This document shows positions 37,842 through 47,096 of a stretch of 64,000 bases of DNA, piece by piece; within the stretch, counting starts at the first letter, position 1, and each line of letters opens with the position of its first letter. The position numbers and the translations under genes were made by a program. The stretch spans positions 1 to 64,000 of the forward strand of contig RQYR01000001.1 of assembly GCA_003859965.1 (NCBI GenBank), given 5' to 3'. The DNA is from Comamonadaceae bacterium OH2545_COT-014. Lineage in GTDB: Bacteria; Pseudomonadota; Gammaproteobacteria; Burkholderiales; Burkholderiaceae_C. The notes under the pieces were generated by a model. The model did not search any database. It saw only the letters and a list, made by a program, of their open reading frames with translations, and was not told the DNA's origin.

Positions 37842-37901
37842 ACAACGCCTGAACAACCCCTGGCTCCGCCGTCGTGCAGCCCATGCGCGGCCCCTGGCCG
37901 A

Positions 37902-38558
37902 ATGGCACATCTGGCCATGCTTTTTGACCTGCTCCCGGCCCGGCTCGCCGGCCTCATGCCGCTGATGTTCACGCTGATGCTGATCGGCCTGTCCATCCTG
38001 GCCGCGCGGGCTGCGGTGCGCACGCGGCGCCAAGTGGAAGAAGCCTTGCGTCATGCCCTGCAAACGGCCTTGATGCAGCGTTTCGGCCTGCCCTACGGCG
38101 ATGCGCCCGCCACCGCCGCAGGCCACCCCGGCCAGAAGCCGTCGCCCCCCCGGCTGGAAGGCTTGGGCACGCTCAAAAGCCACCGCATCCTGCGCCGCCA
38201 GCAGCGCCTGACGCCGCCCGGCAAACACCATGCCCACTGGCAGGCCAAAGGCGATGTGCTGCTGCACGATGAGCAAAGGCGCTTCTGGCTGGTTCTCTAT
38301 CAAGCCCAGGCCCGCACACCGGCCTTCAGCTTCTCCCGCCCCCCGCCTGGCAGCGCGGCGGGCGGCATCGTGATCGAACTGCTCAACCTGAACGCCCTGC
38401 CCCTGAACGAGCTGCGCGCCCGCCGCGCCCTTTTCAACAACCCCGCCGCCTACCGCCACGCCTTTGGCCAAGCGCCTACCCGCGCCACACTGGACGCCTG
38501 GCGCAAAGCCCACCCCGAACAAGAACCGCCTGAACCCGCCGACCCCTGGCCCCGCTGA
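37902..38558 (+). CDS. Hypothetical membrane-anchored protein between phoH and ybeY
   Basis: The 218-residue product has one N-terminal hydrophobic segment ([24 protein letters not shown]), then a basic cytoplasmic-type region [22 protein letters not shown], a Pro/Gly linker and a domain with [17 protein letters not shown] and [11 protein letters not shown]. The C-terminus is Pro/Glu-rich. I recognise no family. The last base of its stop codon is the first base of the ybeY ATG (TGATG), so it is translationally coupled to ybeY. The start could also be ATG 37917. Confidence 0.65.
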   Translation: MAHLAMLFDLLPARLAGLMPLMFTLMLIGLSILAARAAVRTRRQVEEALRHALQTALMQRFGLPYGDAPATAAGHPGQKPSPPRLEGLGTLKSHRILRRQQRLTPPGKHHAHWQAKGDVLLHDEQRRFWLVLYQAQARTPAFSFSRPPPGSAAGGIVIELLNLNALPLNELRARRALFNNPAAYRHAFGQAPTRATLDAWRKAHPEQEPPEPADPWPR

Positions 38559-39034
38559 TGTCCAAGCCCACCCCCGCCCTCATCCTGTCTCTGCAGTTCG
38601 CCCGCTTTGCGCAAGCGCCCCTGCACCGCGCCGCCCTGCCCCGCCACCGGGTGCTGCGCTGGCTGCGTGCCGCGCTGGGGCCGGACGTGCAGACCGCCGA
38701 GATCACTGTGCGCATCGTCGATGCCGAGGAAGGCCGCCAGCTCAACCGCGACTTTCGCCGCAAGGACTACGCCACCAACGTGCTGACGTTCGACTACAGC
38801 GGCGCGCCCGTAGTGGCCGCCGACCTGGTGCTGTGCGCCCCGGTAGTGGCGCACGAAGCGCAGCAAATGCGCAAACCGCTGGCCGCGCATTACGCCCACC
38901 TGCTGGTGCACGGCGCGCTGCACGCGCAAGGCTGGGACCACGAAACCAGCGAAGCCGACGCCGAGGCCATGGAGGCCGAAGAAGCACGCATTCTGGCCAC
39001 GCTGGGCCTGCCCAATCCTTACGCCAGCCCCTGA
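38558..39034 (+). CDS. ybeY: Endoribonuclease YbeY (rRNA maturation factor)
   Basis: The 158-residue metalloenzyme acts on single-stranded RNA ends, notably in 16S rRNA 3' processing. The zinc motif H-x3-H-x5-H is present as [15 protein letters not shown], near residues 111-125. The preceding [19 protein letters not shown] strand is a family marker. It completes a phoH-X-ybeY cluster. Confidence 0.95.
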   Translation: MSKPTPALILSLQFARFAQAPLHRAALPRHRVLRWLRAALGPDVQTAEITVRIVDAEEGRQLNRDFRRKDYATNVLTFDYSGAPVVAADLVLCAPVVAHEAQQMRKPLAAHYAHLLVHGALHAQGWDHETSEADAEAMEAEEARILATLGLPNPYASP

Positions 39035-39083
39035 TGGCTTGAGTGCCTGAAGCCCCATACGGCACTCACACAAAAAACAAGCG

Positions 39084-39108
39084 TTCAGGCCCACCCACCC
39101 TGCCTGAA
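39084..39108. terminator. ATAGC-type intergenic hairpin between ybeY and dtd
   Basis: TTCAGGC (39084-39090) and GCCTGAA (39102-39108) form a 7-bp stem. An A-run (CAAAAAACAA) lies to the left and TAGCTATAAAAAG to the right. It separates the convergent ybeY and dtd genes and can serve both. Confidence 0.55.
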
Positions 39109-39128
39109 TAGCTATAAAAAGTGTAGCT

Positions 39129-39578
39129 TCAGGCTATCGGCGGCATGCGCAGCGGGATGGTCACCGGGCCGTCATTGACCAGGGCCACCTGCATGTCGGC
39201 CCCAAAAACACCCGTGGCCACTTGCGGGTGCATGGCACGCGCACGGGCCACGAAATCGTCGTACAGCGCCTGCCCCAGCGCCGGCGGCGCAGCGCCGGTA
39301 AAACTGGGCCGGTTGCCACCCGATGTGTCCGCCGCCAGCGTGAACTGGCTGACGATAAGCAAGCCCCCTTGCACGTCCTGCACGCTGCGGTTCATCTTGC
39401 CCGCCTCGTCGGCGAAAACACGCAGTTTCAGGATTTTGGTAAGCAATCGTTGCCCCGTGGCTGGCGTATCGCCCGGCTCCGCGCACACGAAAACCAGCAA
39501 CCCCGCGCCAATGCGGCCCGCGCAAGCGCCCTGGATGCGCACTTTGGCTTCTTTCACACGCTGAATCAGGGCTTGCAT
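39129..39578 (-). CDS. dtd: D-aminoacyl-tRNA deacylase
   Basis: The 149-residue enzyme removes D-amino acids (and glycine from tRNA-Ala) from tRNA. The [23 protein letters not shown] motif and the C-terminal [10 protein letters not shown], containing the Gly-cisPro element, are present. [13 protein letters not shown] is the canonical N-terminus, fixing the start at 39578. It faces ybeY and diverges from a secreted Cys-rich protein gene. Confidence 0.95.
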   Translation of the reverse strand: MQALIQRVKEAKVRIQGACAGRIGAGLLVFVCAEPGDTPATGQRLLTKILKLRVFADEAGKMNRSVQDVQGGLLIVSQFTLAADTSGGNRPSFTGAAPPALGQALYDDFVARARAMHPQVATGVFGADMQVALVNDGPVTIPLRMPPIA

Positions 39579-39635
39579 GGTCGGTAAGGGGCCACTATGG
39601 TGAACATGTCCAGAAATTTGGCAAGGGAGTATGTC

Positions 39636-40136
39636 ATGCGATTTTTCCATTCTCTTTCCCGCCAACTCGTGCGCGGCGCGCTGGCCTTGTTGACGGCCCA
39701 GGCGGCCTTGATGGCCCCCACGGCCGCGCTGGCACAGCGCAACTCGCCCGAGGCCGTGAAAGCCGTGCGCCAGCACCGTGCGGAACAAGGCCAGGCGCTT
39801 GACGCTTATTCAACCAGCCGCCGCGTCCAGCAGCGGCGCCACCGCCACGCCGACGCCGCCTTGCGCGCCTGCCTGGCGGATGCGGCACTGGCCGTGGTTC
39901 GGCGCGAGAAGTGCTTCAGAGATCATTGCCAAGGCCGCTGGGGCCAGGGTGAGTGCCCGGCAGGCGCCGACTTCCTGCCCGAAGGTTCGTCTTCCCCCAC
40001 GCCGCTGGGCCGCTGCCTGCGCGCCGCCGGCCGCAACCCCTTCAAGCGTGAGGGCTGCGGCTGGCGCCACTGCCACCGGCGCTGGAATGCACCGGAATGC
40101 GCAGCATTCAAGCCCCAGCCACCGCAGAGCAACTGA
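39636..40136 (+). CDS. Secreted protein with a duplicated four-cysteine module, unknown function
   Basis: The 166-residue product has a signal peptide (cleavage after AALAQ, about residue 34), a basic Arg/Gln/His-rich helix (35-75), then two copies of one cysteine module. Copy 1 has C79, C93, C98, C107. Copy 2 has C127, C141, C146, C155. The spacing C-x13-C-x4-C-x8-C is identical in both, and the pattern HC-x2-RW-x3-EC is shared. A Ser/Pro linker (about 111-124) joins them. Eight Cys in an exported protein suggest four disulfides or a metal or redox role. The ATG at 39636 follows AAGGGAG. No named family is recognised. Confidence 0.72.
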   Translation: MRFFHSLSRQLVRGALALLTAQAALMAPTAALAQRNSPEAVKAVRQHRAEQGQALDAYSTSRRVQQRRHRHADAALRACLADAALAVVRREKCFRDHCQGRWGQGECPAGADFLPEGSSSPTPLGRCLRAAGRNPFKREGCGWRHCHRRWNAPECAAFKPQPPQSN

Positions 40137-40338
40137 TAGGCGTCCAGCCGCGGCACACCTGTTTTCTCCTTATGCGTGCTAGTGTGTCTCCCGCAGATCA
40201 CTGCACGGATAAAACCGATGCATGCAGGGCAAGGCGCAAAGCACGGCGATACCGGGCGAGGCGGTATCTCGCGCATTGGCTACGCGGCCATGGCGCGACA
40301 GGCGCGGTTTGTGATGTGCTGACATTTGCGGGACAGCA

Positions 40339-40367
40339 CACCAAGCATCAGCCCGGGATGCTTGGTG
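40339..40367. repeat. Perfect inverted repeat in the gap 40137-40633
   Basis: CACCAAGCATC (40339-40349) and GATGCTTGGTG (40357-40367) pair around AGCCCGG. There is no T-run. To its left (about 40190-40335), TCCCGCAGAT and ATTTGCGGGA form loose ends, and GCAAGGCGCAAA recalls the MITE-like core. The 497-bp gap holds no convincing gene. Confidence 0.6.
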
Positions 40368-40572
40368 CGCGAGTTTCCGCCTACTGGCCACCGCAGTCAG
40401 CGGCCGTGGCGCCTTCTTGACGCTGTCGCCCTTGCGTCTTTTTCAGGCTGAGCCTCAATCCGCGACCCGGCTTTTGCTGCCACACGTGAGTGCAAGCCAA
40501 AAAGCAAAAGCCATATAGCCAGTCAAATACAACGTTGTATCGACACCCTGAAGCCATGCACACGCTGTTAAC

Positions 40573-40586
40573 TTGACCCAGGTCAT
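40573..40586. promoter_or_regulatory. Possible FNR/ANR-like site upstream of nap
   Basis: TTGACCCAGGTCAT resembles the FNR consensus TTGAT-N4-ATCAA (8 of the 10 fixed bases). It lies about 50-60 bp before the napD start, where an oxygen-responsive activator would act. The resemblance is moderate. Confidence 0.4.
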
Positions 40587-40633
40587 GTAACCGCCACTCA
40601 CCGCTCTCTAACCTTGTTTGCAAAGAGGTTTTT

Positions 40634-41020
40634 ATGAGCGTATTAGGCATCGTTGTCCGAACCCACCCCGACCAGCAGGCCATGCTGGCCGAGCGCTTGG
40701 CCGCGCTGCCGGGTTGCGAGCTGGGCCCCAGCCCGGGCGATGGCCGCTTGGTCATCGTGCTGGAAAGCACGCCCGGCCAGCCCGCCGCCGCCGTCATGGG
40801 CGACGTGGCCCGCTGGCCGGAGGTGCTGAGCATCTCTCTCGTGTACGAACACTCTGACCCCGCAGAAGATGAAGGCGCCCCCATGGCGCTCGACTACCGC
40901 AGCTGGCGCCAGAACATCGGCGCCTTCGCCCGCCAGCAAGAGGCGGCTGACCGCACCGCTCCCCTTTCCCACCCATCCGAACCAATGAGCGCCACATCCG
41001 GCGCAGGAGAACTGCGATGA
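40634..41020 (+). CDS. napD: NapD, chaperone for periplasmic nitrate reductase maturation
   Basis: The 128-residue cytoplasmic protein binds the NapA twin-arginine signal and delays export until the molybdenum cofactor is inserted. The core ferredoxin-like fold is seen in [37 protein letters not shown] and [12 protein letters not shown]. After residue about 90 there is an unusually long tail of about 40 residues. AGAGG precedes the ATG. Its stop codon overlaps the napA start by 4 bp (ATGA). Confidence 0.93.
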   Translation: MSVLGIVVRTHPDQQAMLAERLAALPGCELGPSPGDGRLVIVLESTPGQPAAAVMGDVARWPEVLSISLVYEHSDPAEDEGAPMALDYRSWRQNIGAFARQQEAADRTAPLSHPSEPMSATSGAGELR

Positions 41021-43551
41021 AAACCGACCGCCGTGCCTTTCTGAAGACGCAGGCCATGACTGCCGCCGCCGCGACCGTGGGCATCCCCGTGGTGGCCGAG
41101 GCCCAAACCGCCGCCCCCTCCCGGGCCGTGCGCTGGGACAAGGCGCCCTGCCGCTTCTGCGGCACGGGCTGTTCGGTCATGGTGGGCGTGCAAGACGGCC
41201 GCGTGGTCGCCACCCAGGGCGACCCGGAAGCGCCCGTCAACCGCGGTCTGAACTGCATCAAGGGCTACTTCCTGAGCAAGATCCTCTACGGCAAAGACCG
41301 CCTGCAAACGCCCCTGCTGCGCAAGAAAAACGGCAAGTACGACAAGAACGGCGAGTTCACCCCCGTCAGCTGGGACGAAGCCTTCGACATCATGGCCGAG
41401 AAGTGGAAGGAAGCCATCAAGAAAGACCCCAACCGGGTCGGCATGTTCGGCTCCGGCCAATGGCCCATCTGGGAAGGCTATGCCGCCGCCAAGCTGTGGA
41501 AGGCCGGTTTCCGCTCCAACAACATCGACCCCAACGCGCGCCATTGCATGGCCAGCGCCGTGACGGGCTTCATGCGCACCTTCGGCATGGACGAGCCCAT
41601 GGGCTGTTACGACGACATCGAGCAGGCCGACGCCTTCGTGCTCTGGGGCAGCAACATGGCCGAGATGCACCCCATCCTGTGGAGCCGCATCACCGACCGC
41701 CGCCTCTCCCACCCCAACTGCAAGGTGGCCGTGCTCTCCACGTTCGAGCACCGCAGCTATGACCTGGCCGACCTGCCGATGACCTTCATCCCGCAGAGCG
41801 ACCTGGCCATCCTGAACTACATCGCCAACTACATCATCACCAACAAGAAGGTCAACCACGACTTCGTCAAGAAGCACGTCAACTTCAAGAAAGGCGTGAC
41901 CGACATCGGCTACGGTTTGCGCCCCAACCATCCGCTGGAAAAGGACGCCACCCAGAACGGCTACCCTGGCGCCGACGGCAAGCCCAAGGGCAACCCCAAC
42001 GCCGCCGACCCCAGCTCCTTCGAAGAGTTCGCCAAGTTCGTCAGCGAATACACGGTCAAGAAAGCCAGCGAACTCTCCGGCGTGCCCGAGCGCCAGCTGG
42101 AAGAGCTGGCCAAGCTCTATGCCGACCCGAAGATCAAGGTCGTCAGCTTCTGGACCATGGGCTTCAACCAGCACACGCGCGGCACCTGGGTCAACAACCT
42201 CATCTACAACATCCACCTGCTCACCGGCAAGATCAGCACGCCCGGCAGCGGCCCCTTCAGCCTCACGGGCCAGCCCAGCGCCTGCGGCACGGCGCGCGAG
42301 GTAGGCACCTTCGTGCACCGCCTGCCCGCCGACATGGTGGTGGCCAACCCCGAGCACCGCAAGATCGCCGAAAAAATCTGGCAACTGCCTGAAGGCACCA
42401 TCCCGTCTGGCGGGGGCTTTCATGCCGTGGCGCAAAGCCGCGCCCTCAAGGACGGCAAGATGAGCTGCCTGTGGACCACCACCACCAACAACATGCAGGC
42501 CGGTCCCAACATCAACGATGAGATCTACCCCGGCTGGCGCAATCCCGAGACGTTCATCGTCGTCAGCGACCCCTACCCCACCGTCAGCGCCATGGCCGCC
42601 GACCTGGTGTTGCCCACGGCCATGTGGATCGAGAAAGAAGGCGCTTTCGGCAACGCCGAGCGCCGCACCCAGTTCTGGCGCCAGCAAGTGCCGCCGCCCG
42701 GCCAGGCCCGCAGCGACCTGTGGCAATACATGGAGTTTTCCAAGCGCTTCAAGGTGGAGGAAGTCTGGCCCGCCGAGCTGATTGCCAAGAAGCCGGAACT
42801 CAAGGGCAAAACCCTGTACGACGTGCTGTTCAAGAACGGCAAGGTAGACAAGTACCCGCTGTCCGACAGCGTGAAAGTCAACGACAAGTTCATCAAGAAC
42901 TACGTCAGCGACGACGCCAAGTCCGCCGGCTATTACGTGCAAAAGGGCTTGTTCGAGGAATACGCCGAATTCGGCCGCGGCCACGCGCACGACCTGGCCG
43001 TGTTCGACGTCTATCACGAAGCGCGTGGCCTTCGCTGGCCGGTGGTGGATGGCAAGGAAACCCTGTGGCGCTACCGCGAAGGCTATGACCCCTACGTGAA
43101 AAAGGGCGAAGACTTCAAGTTCTACGGCCACAAGGACGGCAAGGCTGTCATCTTCGCCCTGCCCTACCAGCCTGCCGCCGAGGCGCCCGACAAGGAATAC
43201 GACCTGTGGTTCTGCACCGGCCGCGTGCTGGAGCACTGGCACACCGGCTCCATGACCCGCCGCGTGGCCGAGCTGCACCGCGCCATGCCCGAGGCCGTGC
43301 TCTACATGCACCCCGACGATGCCAAGAAGCGCGGCATGCAGCGCGGCATGCAGGTCAAGGTGCAGTCACGCCGGGGCGAAGTGCTCATGCAGCTCGACAC
43401 CAAGGGCCGCAACAAAGTGCCGCGCGGCCTGGTCTATGCGGCCTTCTTCGACGAAAGCCGCCTCATCAACAAGCTCACGCTGGACGCCACATGCCCTATC
43501 TCGAAGGAAACCGACTTCAAGAAGTGCGCTGTGAAAGTGATCAAAGCCTGA
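41017..43551 (+). CDS. napA: Periplasmic nitrate reductase catalytic subunit NapA
   Basis: The 844-residue molybdoenzyme reduces nitrate to nitrite in the periplasm. The twin-arginine signal is [12 protein letters not shown]. The [4Fe-4S] cluster Cys lie in [13 protein letters not shown] and [11 protein letters not shown] (C-x2-C-x3-C-x~27-C). The molybdenum ligand Cys is in [18 protein letters not shown], near residue 180. [13 protein letters not shown] and [16 protein letters not shown] are cofactor-binding segments. It receives electrons from NapB and NapC, encoded downstream. Confidence 0.98.
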   Translation: MKTDRRAFLKTQAMTAAAATVGIPVVAEAQTAAPSRAVRWDKAPCRFCGTGCSVMVGVQDGRVVATQGDPEAPVNRGLNCIKGYFLSKILYGKDRLQTPLLRKKNGKYDKNGEFTPVSWDEAFDIMAEKWKEAIKKDPNRVGMFGSGQWPIWEGYAAAKLWKAGFRSNNIDPNARHCMASAVTGFMRTFGMDEPMGCYDDIEQADAFVLWGSNMAEMHPILWSRITDRRLSHPNCKVAVLSTFEHRSYDLADLPMTFIPQSDLAILNYIANYIITNKKVNHDFVKKHVNFKKGVTDIGYGLRPNHPLEKDATQNGYPGADGKPKGNPNAADPSSFEEFAKFVSEYTVKKASELSGVPERQLEELAKLYADPKIKVVSFWTMGFNQHTRGTWVNNLIYNIHLLTGKISTPGSGPFSLTGQPSACGTAREVGTFVHRLPADMVVANPEHRKIAEKIWQLPEGTIPSGGGFHAVAQSRALKDGKMSCLWTTTTNNMQAGPNINDEIYPGWRNPETFIVVSDPYPTVSAMAADLVLPTAMWIEKEGAFGNAERRTQFWRQQVPPPGQARSDLWQYMEFSKRFKVEEVWPAELIAKKPELKGKTLYDVLFKNGKVDKYPLSDSVKVNDKFIKNYVSDDAKSAGYYVQKGLFEEYAEFGRGHAHDLAVFDVYHEARGLRWPVVDGKETLWRYREGYDPYVKKGEDFKFYGHKDGKAVIFALPYQPAAEAPDKEYDLWFCTGRVLEHWHTGSMTRRVAELHRAMPEAVLYMHPDDAKKRGMQRGMQVKVQSRRGEVLMQLDTKGRNKVPRGLVYAAFFDESRLINKLTLDATCPISKETDFKKCAVKVIKA

Positions 43552-43621
43552 GCGTCTTTCCGCGCTTGCCAGTCAAGCGCGGGTCGCTACCCAACCCATA
43601 GCAAACACCAAACACCACGAC

Positions 43622-44491
43622 ATGTCCATCAACCGCCGCTCTCTCCTGCAAGGTTCAGCCACGGCCGCCACGGCCGCGCTGCTGGCCGGCGGTGCGGCCG
43701 TGGTGGCACGGCCTTCGCTGGCCCGTCCGGCGCAGGCCATCCGGCCGCCCGGCGCACTGCCTGAACGCGAGTTCCTGGGCGCCTGCATACGCTGCGGCCT
43801 GTGCGTGCGCGACTGCCCGCCGCAAAACCTCAAGCTCAGCACCTGGGGCGCCGGCATGGCCGCCGACGTGGCCATTGGCACGCCCTATTTCGTGGCACGC
43901 GAAATCCCGTGCGACATGTGCGAGGACATTCCCTGCGTCAAGGCCTGCCCCACCGGCGCGCTGGACCATTCGCTGACCGACATCACGCAAGCCGAGATGG
44001 GCGTGGCCGTGCTCATCGACGAGGAAAACTGCCTCAACTTCCTGGGCCTGCGCTGTGACGTGTGCTACCGCGTCTGCCCGGTGATCGACAAGGCCATCAC
44101 GCTGGAGAAATTCAACAACCCGCGCTCTGACCGCCACGCCATGCTGCTGCCCACCGTGTGGGCCGAGCACTGCACCGGCTGCGGCAAGTGCGAAAAAAGC
44201 TGTGTACTGGAAGAAGCCGCCATCAAGGTGCTGCCTGCCAAGGTGGCGCGCGGCGAGCTGGGCCACCACTACCGCAAAAACCTCACGCAGCGCAGCGACG
44301 TGGGCCACATCGGCCAAACCCGTTCCGGCGACAAAGTGGAACCCACGCCCGACCTGCCCCGCTTCACCCACCAGCCCGTGCAGCGCCTGCCCGACCAGCC
44401 GGTGCCTGGCGACATCAGCCCGCTGCGCTCTGGCGAACAGCCTTACCAGCCGCAAGCACTCACGGGCGCGCCACCGGAGGGGTTGAAATGA
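43622..44491 (+). CDS. napG: NapG, ferredoxin-type quinol dehydrogenase subunit
   Basis: The 289-residue protein carries a twin-arginine-like N-terminus ([14 protein letters not shown]) and four [4Fe-4S] motifs: [43 protein letters not shown] and [12 protein letters not shown]. With NapH it takes electrons from menaquinol or ubiquinol and passes them towards NapC/NapB. It follows napA by 70 bp. Confidence 0.96.
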   Translation: MSINRRSLLQGSATAATAALLAGGAAVVARPSLARPAQAIRPPGALPEREFLGACIRCGLCVRDCPPQNLKLSTWGAGMAADVAIGTPYFVAREIPCDMCEDIPCVKACPTGALDHSLTDITQAEMGVAVLIDEENCLNFLGLRCDVCYRVCPVIDKAITLEKFNNPRSDRHAMLLPTVWAEHCTGCGKCEKSCVLEEAAIKVLPAKVARGELGHHYRKNLTQRSDVGHIGQTRSGDKVEPTPDLPRFTHQPVQRLPDQPVPGDISPLRSGEQPYQPQALTGAPPEGLK

Positions 44492-44732
44492 CGTACCCCC
44501 CTGAATCGTTTCGCGCTTTTCCTCCTGCCAAGGGCTGCACCTTCCTTGGCCGCGCCAAGCCCGCTCCACGGCGGTCGCTGGCCTGGCCTGTTCTGCAGCC
44601 CTCCGAACGGAAACGCCTGCACGATGACAGCCATGGTGGCTGCACCGCGTCATGCCACGGGGGGTCATCAGCCAAACGGGCCGTGGCTGCCCGCCGCATT
44701 ACCCATCGGCCCATGAACCAGGGAGCACGCGC
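44492..44732 (+). other. 241-bp insert-like spacer between napG and napH
   Basis: napG and napH are usually close, yet here about 240 bp separate them. An open frame overlapping the napG stop (ATG 44488; [20 protein letters not shown] onwards) runs the full length to 44736, overlapping the napH ATG. Its composition (Pro, Ala, Arg, Lys) is not clearly protein-like. It may be an inserted repeat or a small unknown gene. No hairpin terminator was seen. Confidence 0.5.
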
Positions 44733-45653
44733 ATGAGCACCGCCGCAACCACCCCGTCCGCTGCGGCCACGGTCGTCCCTGCCAAGCCGGCGCCCGCCGC
44801 CCCGTTGCCCGTGGGCGCGGAAGCCGTGCAAGAAAAAGGCTGGTGGCTGGCCCACCGCTTCCTGATCCTGCGCCGCCTCACGCAGCTATCCATCCTGGGG
44901 CTGTTCATGCTGGGGCCGCTGGCCGGCATCTGGATCGTCAAGGGCAACCTCTCCTCCAGCCTCACGCTGGATGTGCTGCCGCTGACTGACCCGTTCCTGC
45001 TGGCGCAGGTTATCGCCACCCGCCACTGGCCCGAGGCCAGCGCCCTCATCGGCGCGGGCATCGTCATCGCTTTCTATGCACTGGTGGGCGGGCGCGTTTT
45101 CTGCTCGTGGGTCTGCCCCATCAACATGGTGACCGACAGCGCCAGCTGGCTGCGCCGGCGCTTGAACATCACCACCGGCCGTGCGCCCAAGCGCGAGTTG
45201 CGGCTGTGGCTGATGGGCGCCGTTCTGGCCGCCAGCGCCATCACCGGCATCACGGTGTGGGAATCGGTCAACCCCGTCGGCATGATGCACCGCGCCCTCA
45301 TCTTCGGCGGCGTGGCCGCTTGGGGCGCCGTGGCCGCCGTGTTCCTGTTCGACCTGCTGGTCGCCCCGCGCGGCTGGTGCGGCCACGTCTGCCCCATGGG
45401 CGCGGCCTACCGGCTCATCGGCAGCAAGAGCTTGCTGCGCATCTCGGCCCGGCACTCCAGCCGCTGCAATGACTGCGCCGACTGCTTCGCCGTCTGCCCC
45501 GAGCCGCACATCATCCCCGTGCCCCTCAAAGGCAAGGGCGGCAGCACCCCGCTCATCCTCACGTCCGAATGCACCAACTGCGCCCGCTGCCTGGACGTGT
45601 GCGGCCAGAACGTTTTCACCTTCACCCACCGCTTCGACTCCCGGAGAGACTAA
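44733..45653 (+). CDS. napH: NapH, membrane quinol dehydrogenase ferredoxin subunit
   Basis: The 306-residue inner-membrane protein has an Ala/Pro-rich N-terminal tail, four transmembrane helices, the conserved FCSWVCPINMVTD and GWCGHVCPMGAAY motifs, and two cytoplasmic [4Fe-4S] motifs: CNDCADCFAVCPEP and CTNCARCLDVCGQNVF. With NapG it oxidises quinol for nitrate reduction. The ATG at 44733 follows AGGGAG. Confidence 0.96.
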   Translation: MSTAATTPSAAATVVPAKPAPAAPLPVGAEAVQEKGWWLAHRFLILRRLTQLSILGLFMLGPLAGIWIVKGNLSSSLTLDVLPLTDPFLLAQVIATRHWPEASALIGAGIVIAFYALVGGRVFCSWVCPINMVTDSASWLRRRLNITTGRAPKRELRLWLMGAVLAASAITGITVWESVNPVGMMHRALIFGGVAAWGAVAAVFLFDLLVAPRGWCGHVCPMGAAYRLIGSKSLLRISARHSSRCNDCADCFAVCPEPHIIPVPLKGKGGSTPLILTSECTNCARCLDVCGQNVFTFTHRFDSRRD

Positions 45654-45655
45654 AA

Positions 45656-46132
45656 ATGCGCACCCACGCCCAACGCCTGTTCCTTCATCTCACCCTGGCC
45701 GTCTGCGCATTCGGCGCCGCCTTGCCCGCCGCCGCGCAGAAAGCCGCCAACGAAAGCGCCCCCGTCAAGCTCGAAAGCCTGCGCGACGGCACTCCCATCA
45801 CCGAAACCAAGCCGATCAACCCGGCCCGGCAAGAGCGCGACTCCGGCCCGCTGGACCGCGACTTCGTGCAGCAACCCCCGCTGATCCCGCACACCATCAA
45901 CGGCTACCAGATCACCAAGAACTTCAACAAGTGCATGGACTGCCACTCCTTCCAGCGCGCCAAGAGCAGCGGCGCCACCCGCGTCAGCGTCACCCACTTC
46001 CGCACGCGCGAAGGCCAGGAGCTGGACAACATCAGCCCCCGCCGCTACTTCTGCACGCAGTGCCACGTGCCGCAAACCGACGCCAAGCCCCTGATGGGCA
46101 ACACCTTCCAGCGTGCACGCGGCATGCAGTGA
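45656..46132 (+). CDS. napB: NapB, dihaem cytochrome c subunit
   Basis: The 158-residue periplasmic electron donor to NapA has a signal peptide (cleavage near LPAAAQ) and two haem-binding motifs, CMDCH (near residue 94) and CTQCH (near 134). PPLIPHTINGYQITKNFNKC is a typical NapB stretch. The ATG lies 2 bp after the napH stop. Confidence 0.96.
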   Translation: MRTHAQRLFLHLTLAVCAFGAALPAAAQKAANESAPVKLESLRDGTPITETKPINPARQERDSGPLDRDFVQQPPLIPHTINGYQITKNFNKCMDCHSFQRAKSSGATRVSVTHFRTREGQELDNISPRRYFCTQCHVPQTDAKPLMGNTFQRARGMQ

Positions 46133-46149
46133 AGCGGGAGGGCTGACAC

Positions 46150-46806
46150 ATGAGCGACAACCGCAGCGAGAAAAAAGGCCTCATCGCCAGCGCCTGGGCC
46201 TTCATGCGCACCAAGAAATTCATCGTGCTCGCCAGCGCCTTCGTGGGCGGCGTGCTGTTCTGGGGCGCCTTCAACACCGCGCTGGAATGGACCAACCGCG
46301 AAGAGTTCTGCATCTCCTGCCACGAGATGTACGACAACGTGTACGTGGAATACCGCAACACCATCCACTACCAGAACCGCACCGGCGTGCGCGCCACCTG
46401 CCCCGACTGCCACGTACCCAAGGAATGGGTGCCCAAGATGATCCGCAAGGTGCAGGCCAGCAAGGAGCTGTGGCACAAGATGCTGGGCAGCATCGACACG
46501 CCCGAGAAATACAACGCCAAGCGCGGCCAGCTCGCCGCCAACGAATGGGCGCGCATGAAGCGCAACAACAGCCAGGAATGCCGCAACTGCCACCACTTCG
46601 ACTTCATGGACTACGCCGAGCAAAACCGCCGCAGCGCCGCCACCCACCAGGCCGCCTTCAGCGCCGGCATGACCTGCATCGACTGCCACAAGGGCATCGC
46701 CCACACGCTGCCGCCCATTGAGCAGCACATCGGCGCCCCCAAGGCCGACCCGGCTGACCTGGGCAAGCCCGAAGTACAGCCTGAAGAAGCCGCCACCGGC
46801 AACTGA
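46150..46806 (+). CDS. napC: NapC, tetrahaem cytochrome c quinol dehydrogenase
   Basis: The 218-residue NapC/NirT protein is anchored by one N-terminal helix (KFIVLASAFVGGVLFWGAFNTAL). Four haem motifs, CISCH, CPDCH, CRNCH and CIDCH, are present in the usual spacing. It passes quinol electrons to NapB. It ends the cluster napDAGHBC, which has no napF, napE or napK. Confidence 0.97.
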   Translation: MSDNRSEKKGLIASAWAFMRTKKFIVLASAFVGGVLFWGAFNTALEWTNREEFCISCHEMYDNVYVEYRNTIHYQNRTGVRATCPDCHVPKEWVPKMIRKVQASKELWHKMLGSIDTPEKYNAKRGQLAANEWARMKRNNSQECRNCHHFDFMDYAEQNRRSAATHQAAFSAGMTCIDCHKGIAHTLPPIEQHIGAPKADPADLGKPEVQPEEAATGN

Positions 46807-46962
46807 AAAAGCCGCCCGGCCCACTGGCCTGTCCTGCAGGTCATTGCCCGCGCCAGCCGCATCACCCCAGCCCCTCTGGCTGGGGTTTTGCTTTTCAGCA
46901 AGGCATGCACCACACCGCCACCACCAGCCACGCCAATTCAAACCATCAAAAAAATAGCAACC

Positions 46963-46992
46963 CAGGCCGTAGATACGGCCTGAAAGCGCTTT
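46963..46992 (+). terminator. ATAGC-type terminator between napC and the folM-folB gene
   Basis: CAGGCCGT (46963-46970) and ACGGCCTG (46975-46982) form an 8-bp stem with loop AGAT, followed by AAAGCGCTTTT. An A-run with ATAGC precedes it. It probably ends the nap transcript. Confidence 0.6.
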
Positions 46993-47082
46993 TCACCCTC
47001 ATCGTTTTCAATAGGAGCCGCGGCAAACCCATATCGCCCTTGCAGCCCACCCCCGCACAGGCCGGCGCCGGCCCGCCTTGCA

Positions 47083-47088
47083 GACAAT
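47083..47088 (+). promoter_or_regulatory. -10-like box of a leaderless start (folM-folB)
   Basis: GACAAT lies 8 bases before the ATG at 47097, the same spacing as for serS and ttcA. No ribosome-binding site is seen. Confidence 0.45.
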
Positions 47089-47096
47089 ACCGCTCC

